From NCBI RefSeq assembly GCF_019645855.1, contig NZ_CP080999.1, positions 3,968,001-4,032,000 on the forward strand: a stretch of 64,000 nt of DNA. The letters run 5' to 3'. Source of the DNA: Mycobacterium malmoense. Lineage in GTDB: Bacteria > Actinomycetota > Actinomycetes > Mycobacteriales > Mycobacteriaceae. Below the pieces are notes generated by a model. That model was not told the origin of the DNA, did no database searches, and worked only from the letters and a program-made list of their open reading frames with translations. Shown in pieces: positions 8,929 to 18,001 of this stretch. How positions within the stretch are numbered: the first letter of the stretch is position 1; each line of letters begins with the position of its first letter. Position numbers and translations under genes: made by a program.

Positions 8929-10104
8929 TCAGAACAGCGAGGTGAGCACGTTGACCGCCAGTCTCCCGAGCTCGGGTGCCAGCGTCCCGGCGATGTTCGT
9001 CGCAATCGACGGGGCAATGCCCGAAAGATCGGCCGCAATCGACGGAACCGCGCCGGCGATCCCGACTGGTAAAGCCCCAGCGGCGGTCGCACCCCCCAAA
9101 TTTAATGCGGCCGGTAGCTGGCTGAAGAACATCTGTATGGCATTAACCAAGTTGTCGATCGTTACCTGCGGAGCGGGCCAACCAGTGGTTATCTGGACCA
9201 TGAGATTCTGGAATGCCGTAAGCAGGCTGCCGCCGTCCATGATATTGACCGCACCAGGGGCGACAATTTTCGCCGCTATTTGTTGGGGGAGAGTCTCAGT
9301 GAAAAGTTGCAGGAAACCGGGGGGATTACTAGTGGGGTTAGACCAGAGGAGGCCGTAAGGATGAGCTGAACCAAAGCCATTGACGACACCCTGCGTGAAA
9401 AACCCCGGATAATTGAGCAGATTGGTCAGCCCTCCCAATACGTTTCCGGAGGAAAATGAATCATAAATGTTCTGAATACCATGACCAGCAACAATCTCGA
9501 CCTGGTTAGGCACTTCGAAGATAAACTGGGCCCCAATAGCCGTTATACCCGAGCCGCCGCTAGCACCATCCATAAGTGCGGTGAAATTCGCGAGATTCTG
9601 CGTAATATCTGTAGGGATTTCTAGAGCGCTTTCCATGTCCTGCAAAGTGGCAATTGGACTGCTCCAGAGTAAGGACACGAGGTCTGCGATCCCCTCGACG
9701 AAGTTAGCCTGCTGGAAATTAGAAATGCCGTTCAATAGCAAGGACCAAAACCGGGGGAACTGGGTGAAGTAGCTCGCAATACCACCCGCGGTTCCTTGGT
9801 ACGCACCGACGTAGATGCTCGCGTAGTCGATCCAGTTCGCGGCCAGCTGTTGCGCGACCGGGAAAGGAATCTCGCTCGCCGTCTGAAAAATAGTCTGCAG
9901 GTTGGCGACCGAGTCCTGGAAGAACTCAAGCCAGGTTTGAATGGGGTTAACGACGTCATCGGTCAGCTCTACCGCGCGGTGCTGAATAGTGACGGTGCTA
10001 GCTGCAACATCGTTGGAGACCGTGGGTGTTAGAGCGATCATGCTGGCACCGACGGCCGCGGCACCCGCAGTGACAAGAGGCCGGAGGGCCGCTAGCTGAT
10101 TCAT
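8929..10104 (-). CDS. GjpA-like secreted/outer-membrane protein (paralogue 3)
   Basis: 391 residues with the same plan as the gene at 5979: LRPLVTAGAAAVGASMIALTP at the N-terminus, AVELTDDVVNPIQTWLEFF, NLQTIF, AANWIDYASIYVGAYQ, and a hydrophobic alanine/glycine-rich C-terminus. AAAGGA sits 9 nt before the ATG. It lies 126 bp downstream of the PGRS gene at 10231 on the same strand. The neighbourhood is a tandem copy of the 5.8-8.8 kb unit. Confidence 0.75.
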   Translation of the reverse strand: MNQLAALRPLVTAGAAAVGASMIALTPTVSNDVAASTVTIQHRAVELTDDVVNPIQTWLEFFQDSVANLQTIFQTASEIPFPVAQQLAANWIDYASIYVGAYQGTAGGIASYFTQFPRFWSLLLNGISNFQQANFVEGIADLVSLLWSSPIATLQDMESALEIPTDITQNLANFTALMDGASGGSGITAIGAQFIFEVPNQVEIVAGHGIQNIYDSFSSGNVLGGLTNLLNYPGFFTQGVVNGFGSAHPYGLLWSNPTSNPPGFLQLFTETLPQQIAAKIVAPGAVNIMDGGSLLTAFQNLMVQITTGWPAPQVTIDNLVNAIQMFFSQLPAALNLGGATAAGALPVGIAGAVPSIAADLSGIAPSIATNIAGTLAPELGRLAVNVLTSLF

Positions 10105-10230
10105 GCGCTTTGTCCTTTGCTGTCTGTTGTCTGGATTTTCCGTAGATCAGTTGTGCGTGCCGTCAACACATTTACGTCTGGTGGTGCGGGAGTTGGAATG
10201 ACGCGTGGCGCCACGACATCCGCTGAGGTA

Positions 10231-11514
10231 TTAGTCGATGGACCCCATTGCGCCGGCCACACCGTGCTGGCCGAGGATCCCGCCGTAGCCGCCCGCGCCC
10301 CCGGGGACACCGCGGACGCCAACAATGACACCGCCGTTGCCGCCATTACCGCCGTTGCCGGCAAGCGATCCGGCGAAACCACCAGTACCACCCTTGTAGG
10401 CGAAGTACCCGCCAGGGCCACCGGCACCACCGTTGCCCCCGTTACCGACCAGCCAACCGGCGTTACCGCCGGCACCAGCCCTACCGCCGTAAGAGTTACC
10501 AGCGCTGAGGTTCGTGCCACCGACACCGCCGTTGCCGCCGTTACCGAACAAGATGCCGCCGACACCGCCGGCACCGCCGCCACCGGCATAGGTGTAACCG
10601 GCGCCGCCGCTGACGGCGCCACCAGCACCACCGGCACCACCATTACCCATCAGCAACCCACCGGCACCGCCCGCACCACCGTTACCACCGCGGGTAGTAG
10701 AGCTAAAACCGACGCCACCGACGCCACCATTGCCGATCAGCCCGGCCGAACCGCCGACACCACCGGTGGGACTAGAGGCAGTACCGGCCGACCCGGCCCC
10801 GCCGTTGCCGAATAAGAATCCGCCATCGTGGAGGGTGCCGTTGAGCCCGAACTGGCCGATCGGCGAGGTGTTTTGGCCGGTGAAGCCGTTGACGCCGTTG
10901 CCGATCAGGTCGCGTCCGAACAGGGCGACGAACGGCGCGTTGATTACCCCGTCCACGGATTGGCCGGTTGGGCTGGCAATCCATGCCTCACCAGCCCCGT
11001 GAATCCCGTTATAGAAGTCGTCGAACACCCCGTACACGAGCTGGTTCAGCGCAGCTCGAGGAGACTCCGCAGCAGAGACCGCCGCACTAAAACCACCAAG
11101 ATCGACGGCCGCAGCACTGGCATGCACACCCTCGAAGGCACTGTTTAGTGCGCCGGCATTAAAGGCGGCAACACTGGCATTAATGCTATTAGTAATGCCC
11201 TCGAGAGTGGCGGTATGAATGCCGTCGAAAGCCGCCGCACCAGCACTCGCACCGGTGCTCACGCTGTCGAGGGCAAGCGTGCCGGCGTTGATGCCTTGTT
11301 GGGCGGCCGTGCTGGCGGCGGTGATCACGGGCTGGAGGAGGGGGTCGATGATCATGTCGAGCACCCCGGCACGGGCAGCAGGCGCGGCGGCCATCGGGGT
11401 TATTGCGGCGCTCAGGAATGCGCCGGCGGCGGTGCTCATGCCGATCACGCGACCGTGACGGCGTGCCTTGGCGGTGCGGTGGTTTCGCCGCATGCGGTGT
11501 TGTGTGCGTTTCAT
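10231..11514 (-). CDS. PGRS-repeat protein without PE domain (paralogue 2)
   Basis: 427 residues from the ATG at 11512-11514. A longer in-frame start at 11562 is unlikely because GGGAAGG sits just before 11514. Basic N-terminus, hydrophobic segment VIGMSTAAGAFLSAAITPM, APAARAG, then ILDMIIDPLLQPV-like and helical regions nearly identical to the protein at 7254, followed by a PGRS domain with GNGGNGG units. No PE domain. The 5' flank (AACATAGCTGAGAATTACG region, about 11540-11660) is also copied at 8560-8680, consistent with duplication including the promoter. Confidence 0.75.
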   Translation of the reverse strand: MKRTQHRMRRNHRTAKARRHGRVIGMSTAAGAFLSAAITPMAAAPAARAGVLDMIIDPLLQPVITAASTAAQQGINAGTLALDSVSTGASAGAAAFDGIHTATLEGITNSINASVAAFNAGALNSAFEGVHASAAAVDLGGFSAAVSAAESPRAALNQLVYGVFDDFYNGIHGAGEAWIASPTGQSVDGVINAPFVALFGRDLIGNGVNGFTGQNTSPIGQFGLNGTLHDGGFLFGNGGAGSAGTASSPTGGVGGSAGLIGNGGVGGVGFSSTTRGGNGGAGGAGGLLMGNGGAGGAGGAVSGGAGYTYAGGGGAGGVGGILFGNGGNGGVGGTNLSAGNSYGGRAGAGGNAGWLVGNGGNGGAGGPGGYFAYKGGTGGFAGSLAGNGGNGGNGGVIVGVRGVPGGAGGYGGILGQHGVAGAMGSID

Positions 11515-11700
11515 TTGCGAGCCTTCCCTGGACCGACAATGGTGACGATGGATCAAAAACATAGCTGAGAATTACGTTGACAAAATCACGGCAACACACC
11601 AGGAAATAAACGCTCACGAGAGGTGTTGGCAGCAAAACCCGGCCACAGTAAGGGCGAAATTAATGACGTGACGGCGACCTTATACATCCCGGCCGGATAG

Positions 11701-12479
11701 GCCTCAATCATCACGAATAGTCACGTCGCGTGCATAGGGTGCGGCACTTAGGATTGGGGGACTGGTAAAACGACATCACCGTTAACGCGGATGGACGTCG
11801 GTGTGGTTGCCGTGCCGGTTCGGCTCGCATCGGAACGGCGGGAAAGGGGTTCGGCGAGGAGCTAAAGCTGATGATCAGTCGGCGGGATTGATTTTTGAGC
11901 CGTGGAGTGGTGGCAGCGCCCGACCGATACACACCACGACACCGCGGCCCTGCGCTGCAGATCGCATCTGCCAGAATGACCCGAGCAACAACCCCGCCCG
12001 ACCCGAGGAATTCGGTGAAGCTGACCATTACTACCGTGACTTGTTGGTGAGGTATTTTTCGGCGTGGGTGATGTCAGCAAAAATAAGGGTATATTGCAGC
12101 AAAAACAAAGGGCGTCCTGTATGCGATGGTCGACGATCTTTGTGTTGCGGTGGTAGTTATGTTGAGTAAGGGGGGTGGATGCGGGTCTGCCGCTACCGAC
12201 GGGTACTTTCAAATTGAACTACCACAGTGGTGGACAGGGTTTGCTGTGATAAGGGTGTATGGCCTGGCTAACAGGAGTTAGTCACGTTCATGAGGATTGC
12301 GGAGCCGCACGTTCTGCACGCGACTGCCTAGGCCCGATCGAAAGGCCTGCGAACCTAAGTAATTCTCAGGTATGTCCAGCTCGCCCCCACGTCACCACCG
12401 AACAAACGAGCGAAACCATCACCAGCACCGCGTTAACCAGCACCACCGCCATCGCTGCAGGGCCGATGACCCCTCCAAC
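11701..12479. other. Intergenic region without recognised gene
   Basis: Long non-coding stretch between the PGRS promoter and the degenerate repeat preceding dapE. Open frames here have poor starts and no family features. Confidence 0.5.
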
Positions 12480-12760
12480 GCGACACTTGGCATACGTTCG
12501 CCACACCCATGCGGCACGACCAGCAAACTCCCCCGATACCGGGCCCGCCGACCCGCCACCCCAGCACGGCACCGGCACCAATGTGGTTGTGGTGGAAGGA
12601 CATTCGGATAGCAAGGCCGCCTTAACTAGTTCGTGGCCGACTTCGCCGACCTCTCCCAGGCGCAAGCCTTGGCGGACAAGAGCTGTTCTGCCGATCAACG
12701 TCTTTAGCTGGAATGGATCGCCGAACGCCAGCCACCAAGCACCGCTAGCGCCGCTGCCGG
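12480..12760. repeat. Degenerate long direct repeat, copy 2
   Basis: Counterpart of 4640-5020. The core at about 12570-12700 keeps GGCACCAATGTGGTTGTGGTGG, GCCGCCTTAACTAGTTCGTG and CAGGCGCAAGCCTTGG. Small indels relative to copy 1 shift frames, so neither copy encodes a maintained protein. Origin unknown. Confidence 0.6.
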
Positions 12761-12809
12761 CGCCGAAGAGATCGTGCCGACCCGACTGCCGGGCAATCGG
12801 CAACGAAGG

Positions 12810-13874
12810 CTAGCCGCCCAGGTAGCGGCGCAGCATCTCCACGGCGGCGGCGATAGCAGCGACCGGGACCCGCTCGTCGCGCCGGTGCGCCAGGTTGGGA
12901 TCGCCCGGGCCGAAATTGACCGCAGGTATGCCCAGCGCGGCGAACCGCGAAACGTCGGTCCAGCCGTATTTCGCCCGGACTTGCCCGCCGGCGGCCTCGA
13001 CTAGGGACTTGGCGGCGGGCTGTGACAGGCCGGGCAGCGCACCCGCCGCGGCATCGGTCTGCTCGATCGTCACGTCGAGCCCGTCGAACACCTCATGCAC
13101 ATGTCGCAATGCGTCGGCCACCGACCGGTCGGGGGCAAAGCGGTAGTTCACCGTCACCGAGGCCGCGTCGGGAATCACGTTTCCGGCCACACCGCCGCCG
13201 ATGCGCACGGCCGACAACCCCTCGCGATAGGCGCACCCGTCGATGTCGACGGTGCGCGCCGTGTATCCGGCCAGCCGGTCCAGGACGGCGCCCAGTTTGT
13301 GAATCGCGTTGTCGCCCAACCAGGAACGAGCCGAATGCGCACGGGTGCCGGTCGCGCTGATCACCACGCGCAGCGTGCCCTGGCAGCCGGCCTCGATGTA
13401 CCCGTCGGTGGGCTCGCCCAGGATGGCCACGTCGGCGGCCAGCCAGCCCGGCAGCTCACGCTCGATGCGGCCCAAACCGTTTGCCGCCGAATCGATTTCC
13501 TCGCAGTCGTAGAACACCAGCGTCAGGTCATGCATCGGTTCGGCCACGGTGGCGGCCAGATACAAAAAGACCGCGTCACCGGATTTCATGTCTGCGGTGC
13601 CGCAACCGTACAGATCGCCGTTCTCGCGGTGGCTGGGCAGGTTTCCGGCCGCCGGCACGGTGTCCAGGTGTCCGGCCAGCAGCACCCGTGACGGCCGCCG
13701 GAACCGAGTGCGAGCCAGCACGGCGTTGCCGTTGCGAATGATTTCGAAGCCGGATGTCTGGGCGCGCAGCGCGGCCTCCACCTCGTCGGCGATACGGGCC
13801 TCGTCCCTCGACTCGCTGGGGATGTCGACCAGCGCCGCGGTCAACGCGACCGGGTCCCCATGCAAGTCCAGCAC
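12810..13874 (-). CDS. dapE: Succinyl-diaminopimelate desuccinylase
   Basis: 354 residues, the same length as M. tuberculosis DapE (Rv1202). It hydrolyses N-succinyl-LL-diaminopimelate in the lysine/meso-DAP pathway. M20 metallopeptidase motifs: metal site LLAGHLDTVP (about 66-75), CGTADMKSGDA (about 91-101), catalytic/metal pair DCEEID (about 123-128), GEPTDG, and a late metal histidine in DPNLAHRRDE. Divergent from dapD with 101 bp between the starts, so the two steps of the succinylase branch are encoded back to back. Confidence 0.95.
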   Translation of the reverse strand: MLDLHGDPVALTAALVDIPSESRDEARIADEVEAALRAQTSGFEIIRNGNAVLARTRFRRPSRVLLAGHLDTVPAAGNLPSHRENGDLYGCGTADMKSGDAVFLYLAATVAEPMHDLTLVFYDCEEIDSAANGLGRIERELPGWLAADVAILGEPTDGYIEAGCQGTLRVVISATGTRAHSARSWLGDNAIHKLGAVLDRLAGYTARTVDIDGCAYREGLSAVRIGGGVAGNVIPDAASVTVNYRFAPDRSVADALRHVHEVFDGLDVTIEQTDAAAGALPGLSQPAAKSLVEAAGGQVRAKYGWTDVSRFAALGIPAVNFGPGDPNLAHRRDERVPVAAIAAAVEMLRRYLGG

Positions 13875-13975
13875 GGCCCAAGGGTATCTGCTGCCGAGCA
13901 GTCACAGAATCGCACCCGCGGCGGCTTCGGCATGCGATTCTGTGTCTGCTCGGCGGGCCAAGTAACCTGGCCGCC

Positions 13976-14929
13976 GTGACTGGAGCTGCAGGCGCAGTGG
14001 GTATTGGGCTGGCGACGCTGGCCTCCGACGGATCGATCCTCGACACGTGGTTTCCCGCACCGGAACTGACCGAGTCGGGCGCCGGCGCCACGTCGCGTCT
14101 GGCGGTCTCTGACGTTCCCCCGGAGCTGGCCGCCCTGATAGGCCGCGACGACGACCGCGGCACCGAGACCATCGCGGTGCGCACGGTCATCGGCTCGCTC
14201 GACGATGCCGCCGCCGACGCTTACGACGCCTACCTGCGACTACACCTGCTCTCGCACCGGTTGGTGGCACCGCATGGGCTGAACGCCGGCGGCTTGTTCG
14301 GGGTATTGACCAATGTGGTGTGGACTAATCGCGGACCGTGCGCCGTCGACGGGTTCGAGGCCGTCCGGGCGAAGCTGCGCCGAAAGGGACCCGTGACCGT
14401 CTACGGCGTCGACAAGTTCCCCCGCATGGTCGACTACGTGCTGCCCACCGGGGTGCGCATCGCCGACGCCGACCGGGTACGGCTGGGCGCGCACCTGGCG
14501 CCGGGCACCACGGTGATGCACGAGGGCTTCGTCAACTACAACGCCGGCACACTGGGCGCGTCCATGGTGGAGGGCCGCATCTCGGCCGGCGTGGTGGTCG
14601 GCGACGGATCGGACATCGGCGGCGGAGCCTCGATCATGGGGACGCTGTCCGGCGGTGGCACCCAAGTCATTTCGATAGGCAAGCGGTGTCTGCTCGGCGC
14701 CAACGCGGGCCTGGGAATCTCACTGGGCGACGACTGTGTCGTCGAGGCCGGCCTGTACGTCACCGCGGGCACCAAGGTCACCACGCCCGACGGCAAAACG
14801 GTCAAGGCCGCTGAGCTCTCGGGCGCCAATAACCTGCTGTTCCGCCGCAATTCGGTCACCGGGGCGGTCGAGGTGGTGGCCCGCGACGGTCGGGGCATCG
14901 CGCTCAACGAGGACCTGCACGCCAACTGA
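13976..14929 (+). CDS. dapD: Tetrahydrodipicolinate N-succinyltransferase
   Basis: 317 residues from the GTG at 13976-13978; the open frame extends 222 bp upstream but without homology, and this start gives the known mycobacterial length. DapD transfers succinyl from succinyl-CoA to tetrahydrodipicolinate. Left-handed beta-helix hexapeptide repeats are visible (GHL-like turns, SMVEGRISAGVVVGDGSDIG, GKRCLLGANAGLGISLGDD). The strongly conserved middle VDKFPRMVDYV and C-terminus GIALNEDLHAN match M. tuberculosis Rv1201c. Homotrimeric cytosolic enzyme by family. Confidence 0.95.
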   Translation: MTGAAGAVGIGLATLASDGSILDTWFPAPELTESGAGATSRLAVSDVPPELAALIGRDDDRGTETIAVRTVIGSLDDAAADAYDAYLRLHLLSHRLVAPHGLNAGGLFGVLTNVVWTNRGPCAVDGFEAVRAKLRRKGPVTVYGVDKFPRMVDYVLPTGVRIADADRVRLGAHLAPGTTVMHEGFVNYNAGTLGASMVEGRISAGVVVGDGSDIGGGASIMGTLSGGGTQVISIGKRCLLGANAGLGISLGDDCVVEAGLYVTAGTKVTTPDGKTVKAAELSGANNLLFRRNSVTGAVEVVARDGRGIALNEDLHAN

Positions 14930-14938
14930 GCGCTGCGG

Positions 14939-16306
14939 CTACAACCCGGAAGGCACTTCCTCCAAACCAGCACCTCGAATGGATTGCAGCGCTGTTCCGT
15001 TGGTTTCCGGCAGTAGGTAGGTGCACACCAGGCTGGCCAAGACCAGGGCGGCCAGCATGAGACCGATCGCCCAGCTGCCATAGGTGGCCAGCAGCGTCCC
15101 GGCGATCAGCGGCGGCACGGCGCCAGCAACCACGCCGGCAAGGTTCACCGCCAGCGCCGATCCGCTGTAGCGGTAGCGGGTGGCGAACAGTTCGGGAATG
15201 AAGGCCCCCGTGGGTGCGGAACCGATGGCGGCGCTGGCGAACATGCCGACGATCGCGACCACGTACAAAACGGGCCTGCCGGTGTCCATCAACGGGATCA
15301 CCACGAAGGACCAGGGCAGACAGCATGACCAGCCCACCAGCATCATGCGACGGCGCCCGACCCGATCGCACAGACTGGCCGAGAGCGAGACGAACGTGAT
15401 GCTCACCAGCCCGGCCAGCGCGCCGACGGACCAGATGAAGCTGCGCGAATAACCCAGGTGGGAGTGGGCGTAGATGGTCAGGTACGTGTTGCCCATGTAG
15501 ACGAAGCCAAAACCGCCCACGATGCTCCCGGCGGCCAGGACGATCTCCCGGCGCTGCAGGCGCAGCAGCTCCGCGAGTGGGGCCTTGGGGACCAGGTTGC
15601 GGGCCTTCTCCTCGGCGAACACCGGCGTCTCATCGATGTTGAGCCGCACATAAAGGGCGATACCAATCAATGCCGCACTGAACAGGAACGGCAGGCGCCA
15701 TCCCCACGCCATGAAGGCGGGGCTATTCTCGCCGATGCTGACGTTGACGCCCAGAAACGTCAGGCTGGCTACTACCGCCGCGGTGCCGCCGCCGAGCAGG
15801 GTGTACTTGCCGTACCGCCCCCGCTGGCCGGCCGGTGCATATTCGGCGCTCAGCAGCGCCGACCCCGCCCACTCGCCGCCGACGGCGAACCCTTGCAGGA
15901 TTCGCAGCGCGATCAGGATCAACGGGGCCGCGGCGCCGATGGCTGCCGTGCTGGGCACCAGCCCGACGCTTACCGTTGACACGGCCATGATCAGCAGCGT
16001 GGCGATCAGCGTTTTCTTGCGGCCCAACCGGTCGCCGAAGTAGCCGAACACGGCGGCACCCAGCGGCCGGGACAAGAATGCCGTCGCAAAGGTTGCCATC
16101 GAGGCGATGGTGGCGACCGTCGGGCTCAGGCGGGGGAAGAACACCGTCGGAAACACCAGCGCCGCCGCGGTGCCGTAGATGAGGAAGTCGTAGAACTCGA
16201 TTGCCGAGCCGACGAGACAGGCGGCCGCCACCCGCCTCATCGGTGTGGACGGGGGACCCGCCACAACCGTCGCTGCGGCGCCGGCCGTGCGATTGGACTC
16301 ACCCAT
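14939..16306 (-). CDS. MFS transporter, metabolite:H+ symporter type (Rv1200-like)
   Basis: 455 residues with about 12 hydrophobic segments. The MHS hallmarks are EFYDFLIYGTAAALVFP in the first helix, GYFGDRLGRKKTL in the 2-3 loop, RILQGFAVGGEWAGS in helix 4 and SLCDRVGRRRMML in the second half. Converges on dapD (9 bp between stops), as in the Rv1200-Rv1201c arrangement. Substrates in this family are carboxylates or osmolytes; none can be assigned here. Confidence 0.85.
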   Translation of the reverse strand: MGESNRTAGAAATVVAGPPSTPMRRVAAACLVGSAIEFYDFLIYGTAAALVFPTVFFPRLSPTVATIASMATFATAFLSRPLGAAVFGYFGDRLGRKKTLIATLLIMAVSTVSVGLVPSTAAIGAAAPLILIALRILQGFAVGGEWAGSALLSAEYAPAGQRGRYGKYTLLGGGTAAVVASLTFLGVNVSIGENSPAFMAWGWRLPFLFSAALIGIALYVRLNIDETPVFAEEKARNLVPKAPLAELLRLQRREIVLAAGSIVGGFGFVYMGNTYLTIYAHSHLGYSRSFIWSVGALAGLVSITFVSLSASLCDRVGRRRMMLVGWSCCLPWSFVVIPLMDTGRPVLYVVAIVGMFASAAIGSAPTGAFIPELFATRYRYSGSALAVNLAGVVAGAVPPLIAGTLLATYGSWAIGLMLAALVLASLVCTYLLPETNGTALQSIRGAGLEEVPSGL

Positions 16307-16410
16307 GAAGGCCGCCCAGCGATCGGTCGCGTCTATCCACGTTTACGACGGTAGGTCAAGGTTCGCGGTCTCGCTCGATAGACAAGCTGGCAACATCCTG
16401 CGTGTCGGCT

Positions 16411-16472
16411 CGCGAGCGTGCGTGTCTGTACAGCGACACGCCGGATCAGGCGTACAACTGCGCACGCTCGCG
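16411..16472 (-). terminator. Large hairpin downstream of fadD36
   Basis: Perfect 12-bp outer arms CGCGAGCGTGCG (16411-16422) and CGCACGCTCGCG (16461-16472) enclose a smaller CGTGTC / GACACG hairpin. It begins 18 bp past the fadD36 stop on the minus strand. No U-tract follows, so termination is inferred from position and stability only. Confidence 0.4.
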
Positions 16473-16490
16473 AAAGGCAACCGGCGGCGT

Positions 16491-17900
16491 TCAGCCCTCA
16501 GATAGCAGCTGCTTCTTGAGGACCTTGCCCATCGCGTTGCGGGGCAGCGCGTCCACGATGCGCACCTCACGCGGACGCTTGTGCACCGAAAGCTCGCGGG
16601 CCACATAGTCAATCAGCTCGCCCGCCCGCAGCTCAGATGAGCCGACGACGAAGGCGACAATGCGCTGGCCCAGGTCCTCGTCGGGCAGCCCGACGACGGC
16701 GACCTCCTGCACGCCCGGATGACCGAGCAGCGCCGTTTCGATTTCGCCCGCGCCTATGCGGTATCCACCCGACTTGATCAAGTCGACCGACTCGCGTCCG
16801 ACGATGCGGTGCATGCCCTCACTGTCGACGACCGCGACATCGCCGGTGCGATACCAGCCGTCGGCGTCGAAGGCCTCGGCGGTGGCCTCCGGCCGGTTCA
16901 GGTAGCCGTCGAACATCATCGGGCCCCGAACCTGAAGGCGCCCAACGGTTTCCCCGTCGTGCGGCACCGGATCGCCGTTGTCGTCGAGCAGCCTGGTTTG
17001 CACGCCGGCAAGCGGCAGGCCCACCCAACCCGCGCGACGCTCGCCGTCGACCCGCGTCGAAATGGTGATCAGCGATTCCGACGCGCCGTAGCGTTCGACG
17101 GGCCGGTGCCCGGTGAGCTCGGCCAGCCGGTCGAACACCGGCACCGGCAGCGGCGCGCTCCCGGACACCAACAGCCGCGCCGGTCTTAACGCCTCGGCCG
17201 CCGACGCGTCGGCTGCCACCCGCGACCACACCGTGGGGACCCCGAAGTACAGGGTGCCCCTCGCCGCCGCGTAGGCGTCCGGTGTCGGTTTTCCGGTGTG
17301 CACGAAGCGGTTTCCGATCCGCAACGAACCGAGCAAGCCCAGCACCAGCCCGTGCACGTGGAACAGCGGCAGACCATGCACCAGAACGTCGTCGGGCGTC
17401 CACTGCCACGCCTGGGCTAGCGCGTCCAGATCGGCGGCGATCGCCCGCCGGCTCAGCACCACGCCCTTCGGCAGCCCGGTGGTGCCCGAGGTGTAGATGA
17501 CCATGGCGGTGGCATCGGGTGACGGCTCGGGATAGCGATGCCAGGAGCGGGCGTGCACGCGAACCGGGATGTGCGGCAGCCCTTCTGGGTCTTCGGATTC
17601 CGGGCCCAGCCAGGCCCGCACCCCGGAGTCGGTGACCATGTGCCGACGCTCGGCCGCGCCGACATCGGCGGGCACCGGGACGAAGGGCACGCCGGCGATC
17701 AGGCAGCCGGTGATCGCCAACACCGTCGACGCGGTCGGCGTCGCCAGTATCGCGACCCGCTCCGCGCCGGCGACACGCTCGGCCACCGACGTTGCGGCGC
17801 CGACCAAGTCGCCGCGACTCAGCACCGCACCGTCGATGCGCACCGCGTCGGCGATGTCGGTGGTGGTGACGTCGGACGGATTCAACGAGGCCAGCAGCAC
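16491..17900 (-). CDS. fadD36: Fatty acyl-CoA/AMP ligase FadD36
   Basis: 469 residues from the GTG at 17898-17900 (LLASLNPSDV), matching the start of M. tuberculosis FadD36; a longer frame to 17957 would overlap the HipB operator. ANL-superfamily motifs: A3 VIYTSGTTGLPKGVVLS (about 153-169), YGASES, GWYRTGDVAV, the hinge region IVGRESVDLIKSGGYRIG and the adenylation lysine in NAMGKVLKKQLL. It activates a carboxylic acid as acyl-AMP and probably transfers it to CoA. The start lies only 21 bp from the inverted repeat controlling hipB, so shared regulation is possible. Confidence 0.9.
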   Translation of the reverse strand: MLLASLNPSDVTTTDIADAVRIDGAVLSRGDLVGAATSVAERVAGAERVAILATPTASTVLAITGCLIAGVPFVPVPADVGAAERRHMVTDSGVRAWLGPESEDPEGLPHIPVRVHARSWHRYPEPSPDATAMVIYTSGTTGLPKGVVLSRRAIAADLDALAQAWQWTPDDVLVHGLPLFHVHGLVLGLLGSLRIGNRFVHTGKPTPDAYAAARGTLYFGVPTVWSRVAADASAAEALRPARLLVSGSAPLPVPVFDRLAELTGHRPVERYGASESLITISTRVDGERRAGWVGLPLAGVQTRLLDDNGDPVPHDGETVGRLQVRGPMMFDGYLNRPEATAEAFDADGWYRTGDVAVVDSEGMHRIVGRESVDLIKSGGYRIGAGEIETALLGHPGVQEVAVVGLPDEDLGQRIVAFVVGSSELRAGELIDYVARELSVHKRPREVRIVDALPRNAMGKVLKKQLLSEG

Positions 17901-17920
17901 GTCAGCAGGGTACCCGAGGC

Positions 17921-17950
17921 GGTTAATGCCTGAAAAATCAGGCATTAACC
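17921..17950. promoter_or_regulatory. Perfect inverted repeat, probable HipB operator O1
   Basis: Arms GGTTAATGCCTGA and TCAGGCATTAACC, 13 bp each, separated by AAAA. A perfect -35 hexamer TTGACA follows at 17951-17956, with CAGTAT (17975-17980) or TATAAA (17978-17983) as possible -10. It lies between divergent fadD36 and hipB. HipB antitoxins repress their own operon through such palindromes. Confidence 0.75.
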
Positions 17951-17986
17951 TTGACAAAGCTGGCCATAAGGGCTCAGTATAAATCT

Positions 17987-18001
17987 ATGCCTGAAAAATC
18001 A
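17987..18001 (+). promoter_or_regulatory. Operator half-copy O2 overlapping the hipB start codon
   Basis: ATGCCTGAAAAATCA at 17987-18001 is identical over 15 bp to 17925-17939 inside O1, 62 bp (about six helical turns) away. It encodes the first residues MPEKS of HipB. It is probably a second HipB contact point that would block initiation directly. Confidence 0.55.

Larger units (their letters stand above)
5838..11700. repeat. Tandem duplication, two PGRS-GjpA-hairpin units of about 2.95 kb
   Basis: Unit 1 is about 5838-8790, unit 2 about 8795-11700. Corresponding points (hairpins 5882 and 8831, GjpA starts 7196 and 10104, PGRS starts 8534 and 11514) keep a constant order and near-constant offset. 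Upstream AGCTGAGAATTACGTTGAC sequence is shared. Coding parts have diverged considerably in the GjpA genes and PGRS tails, while the PGRS helical domains remain close. Confidence 0.75.

Noticed and set aside
12366..12803. 145-codon minus ORF near dapE as a protein gene
   Set aside because: It covers the degenerate repeat, and the paralogous sequence at 4640-5020 does not keep the frame.
17951..17986. Longer HipB start at 17951
   Set aside because: It would use TTG inside the TTGACA promoter hexamer; the ATG at 17987 fits the promoter and the family length.
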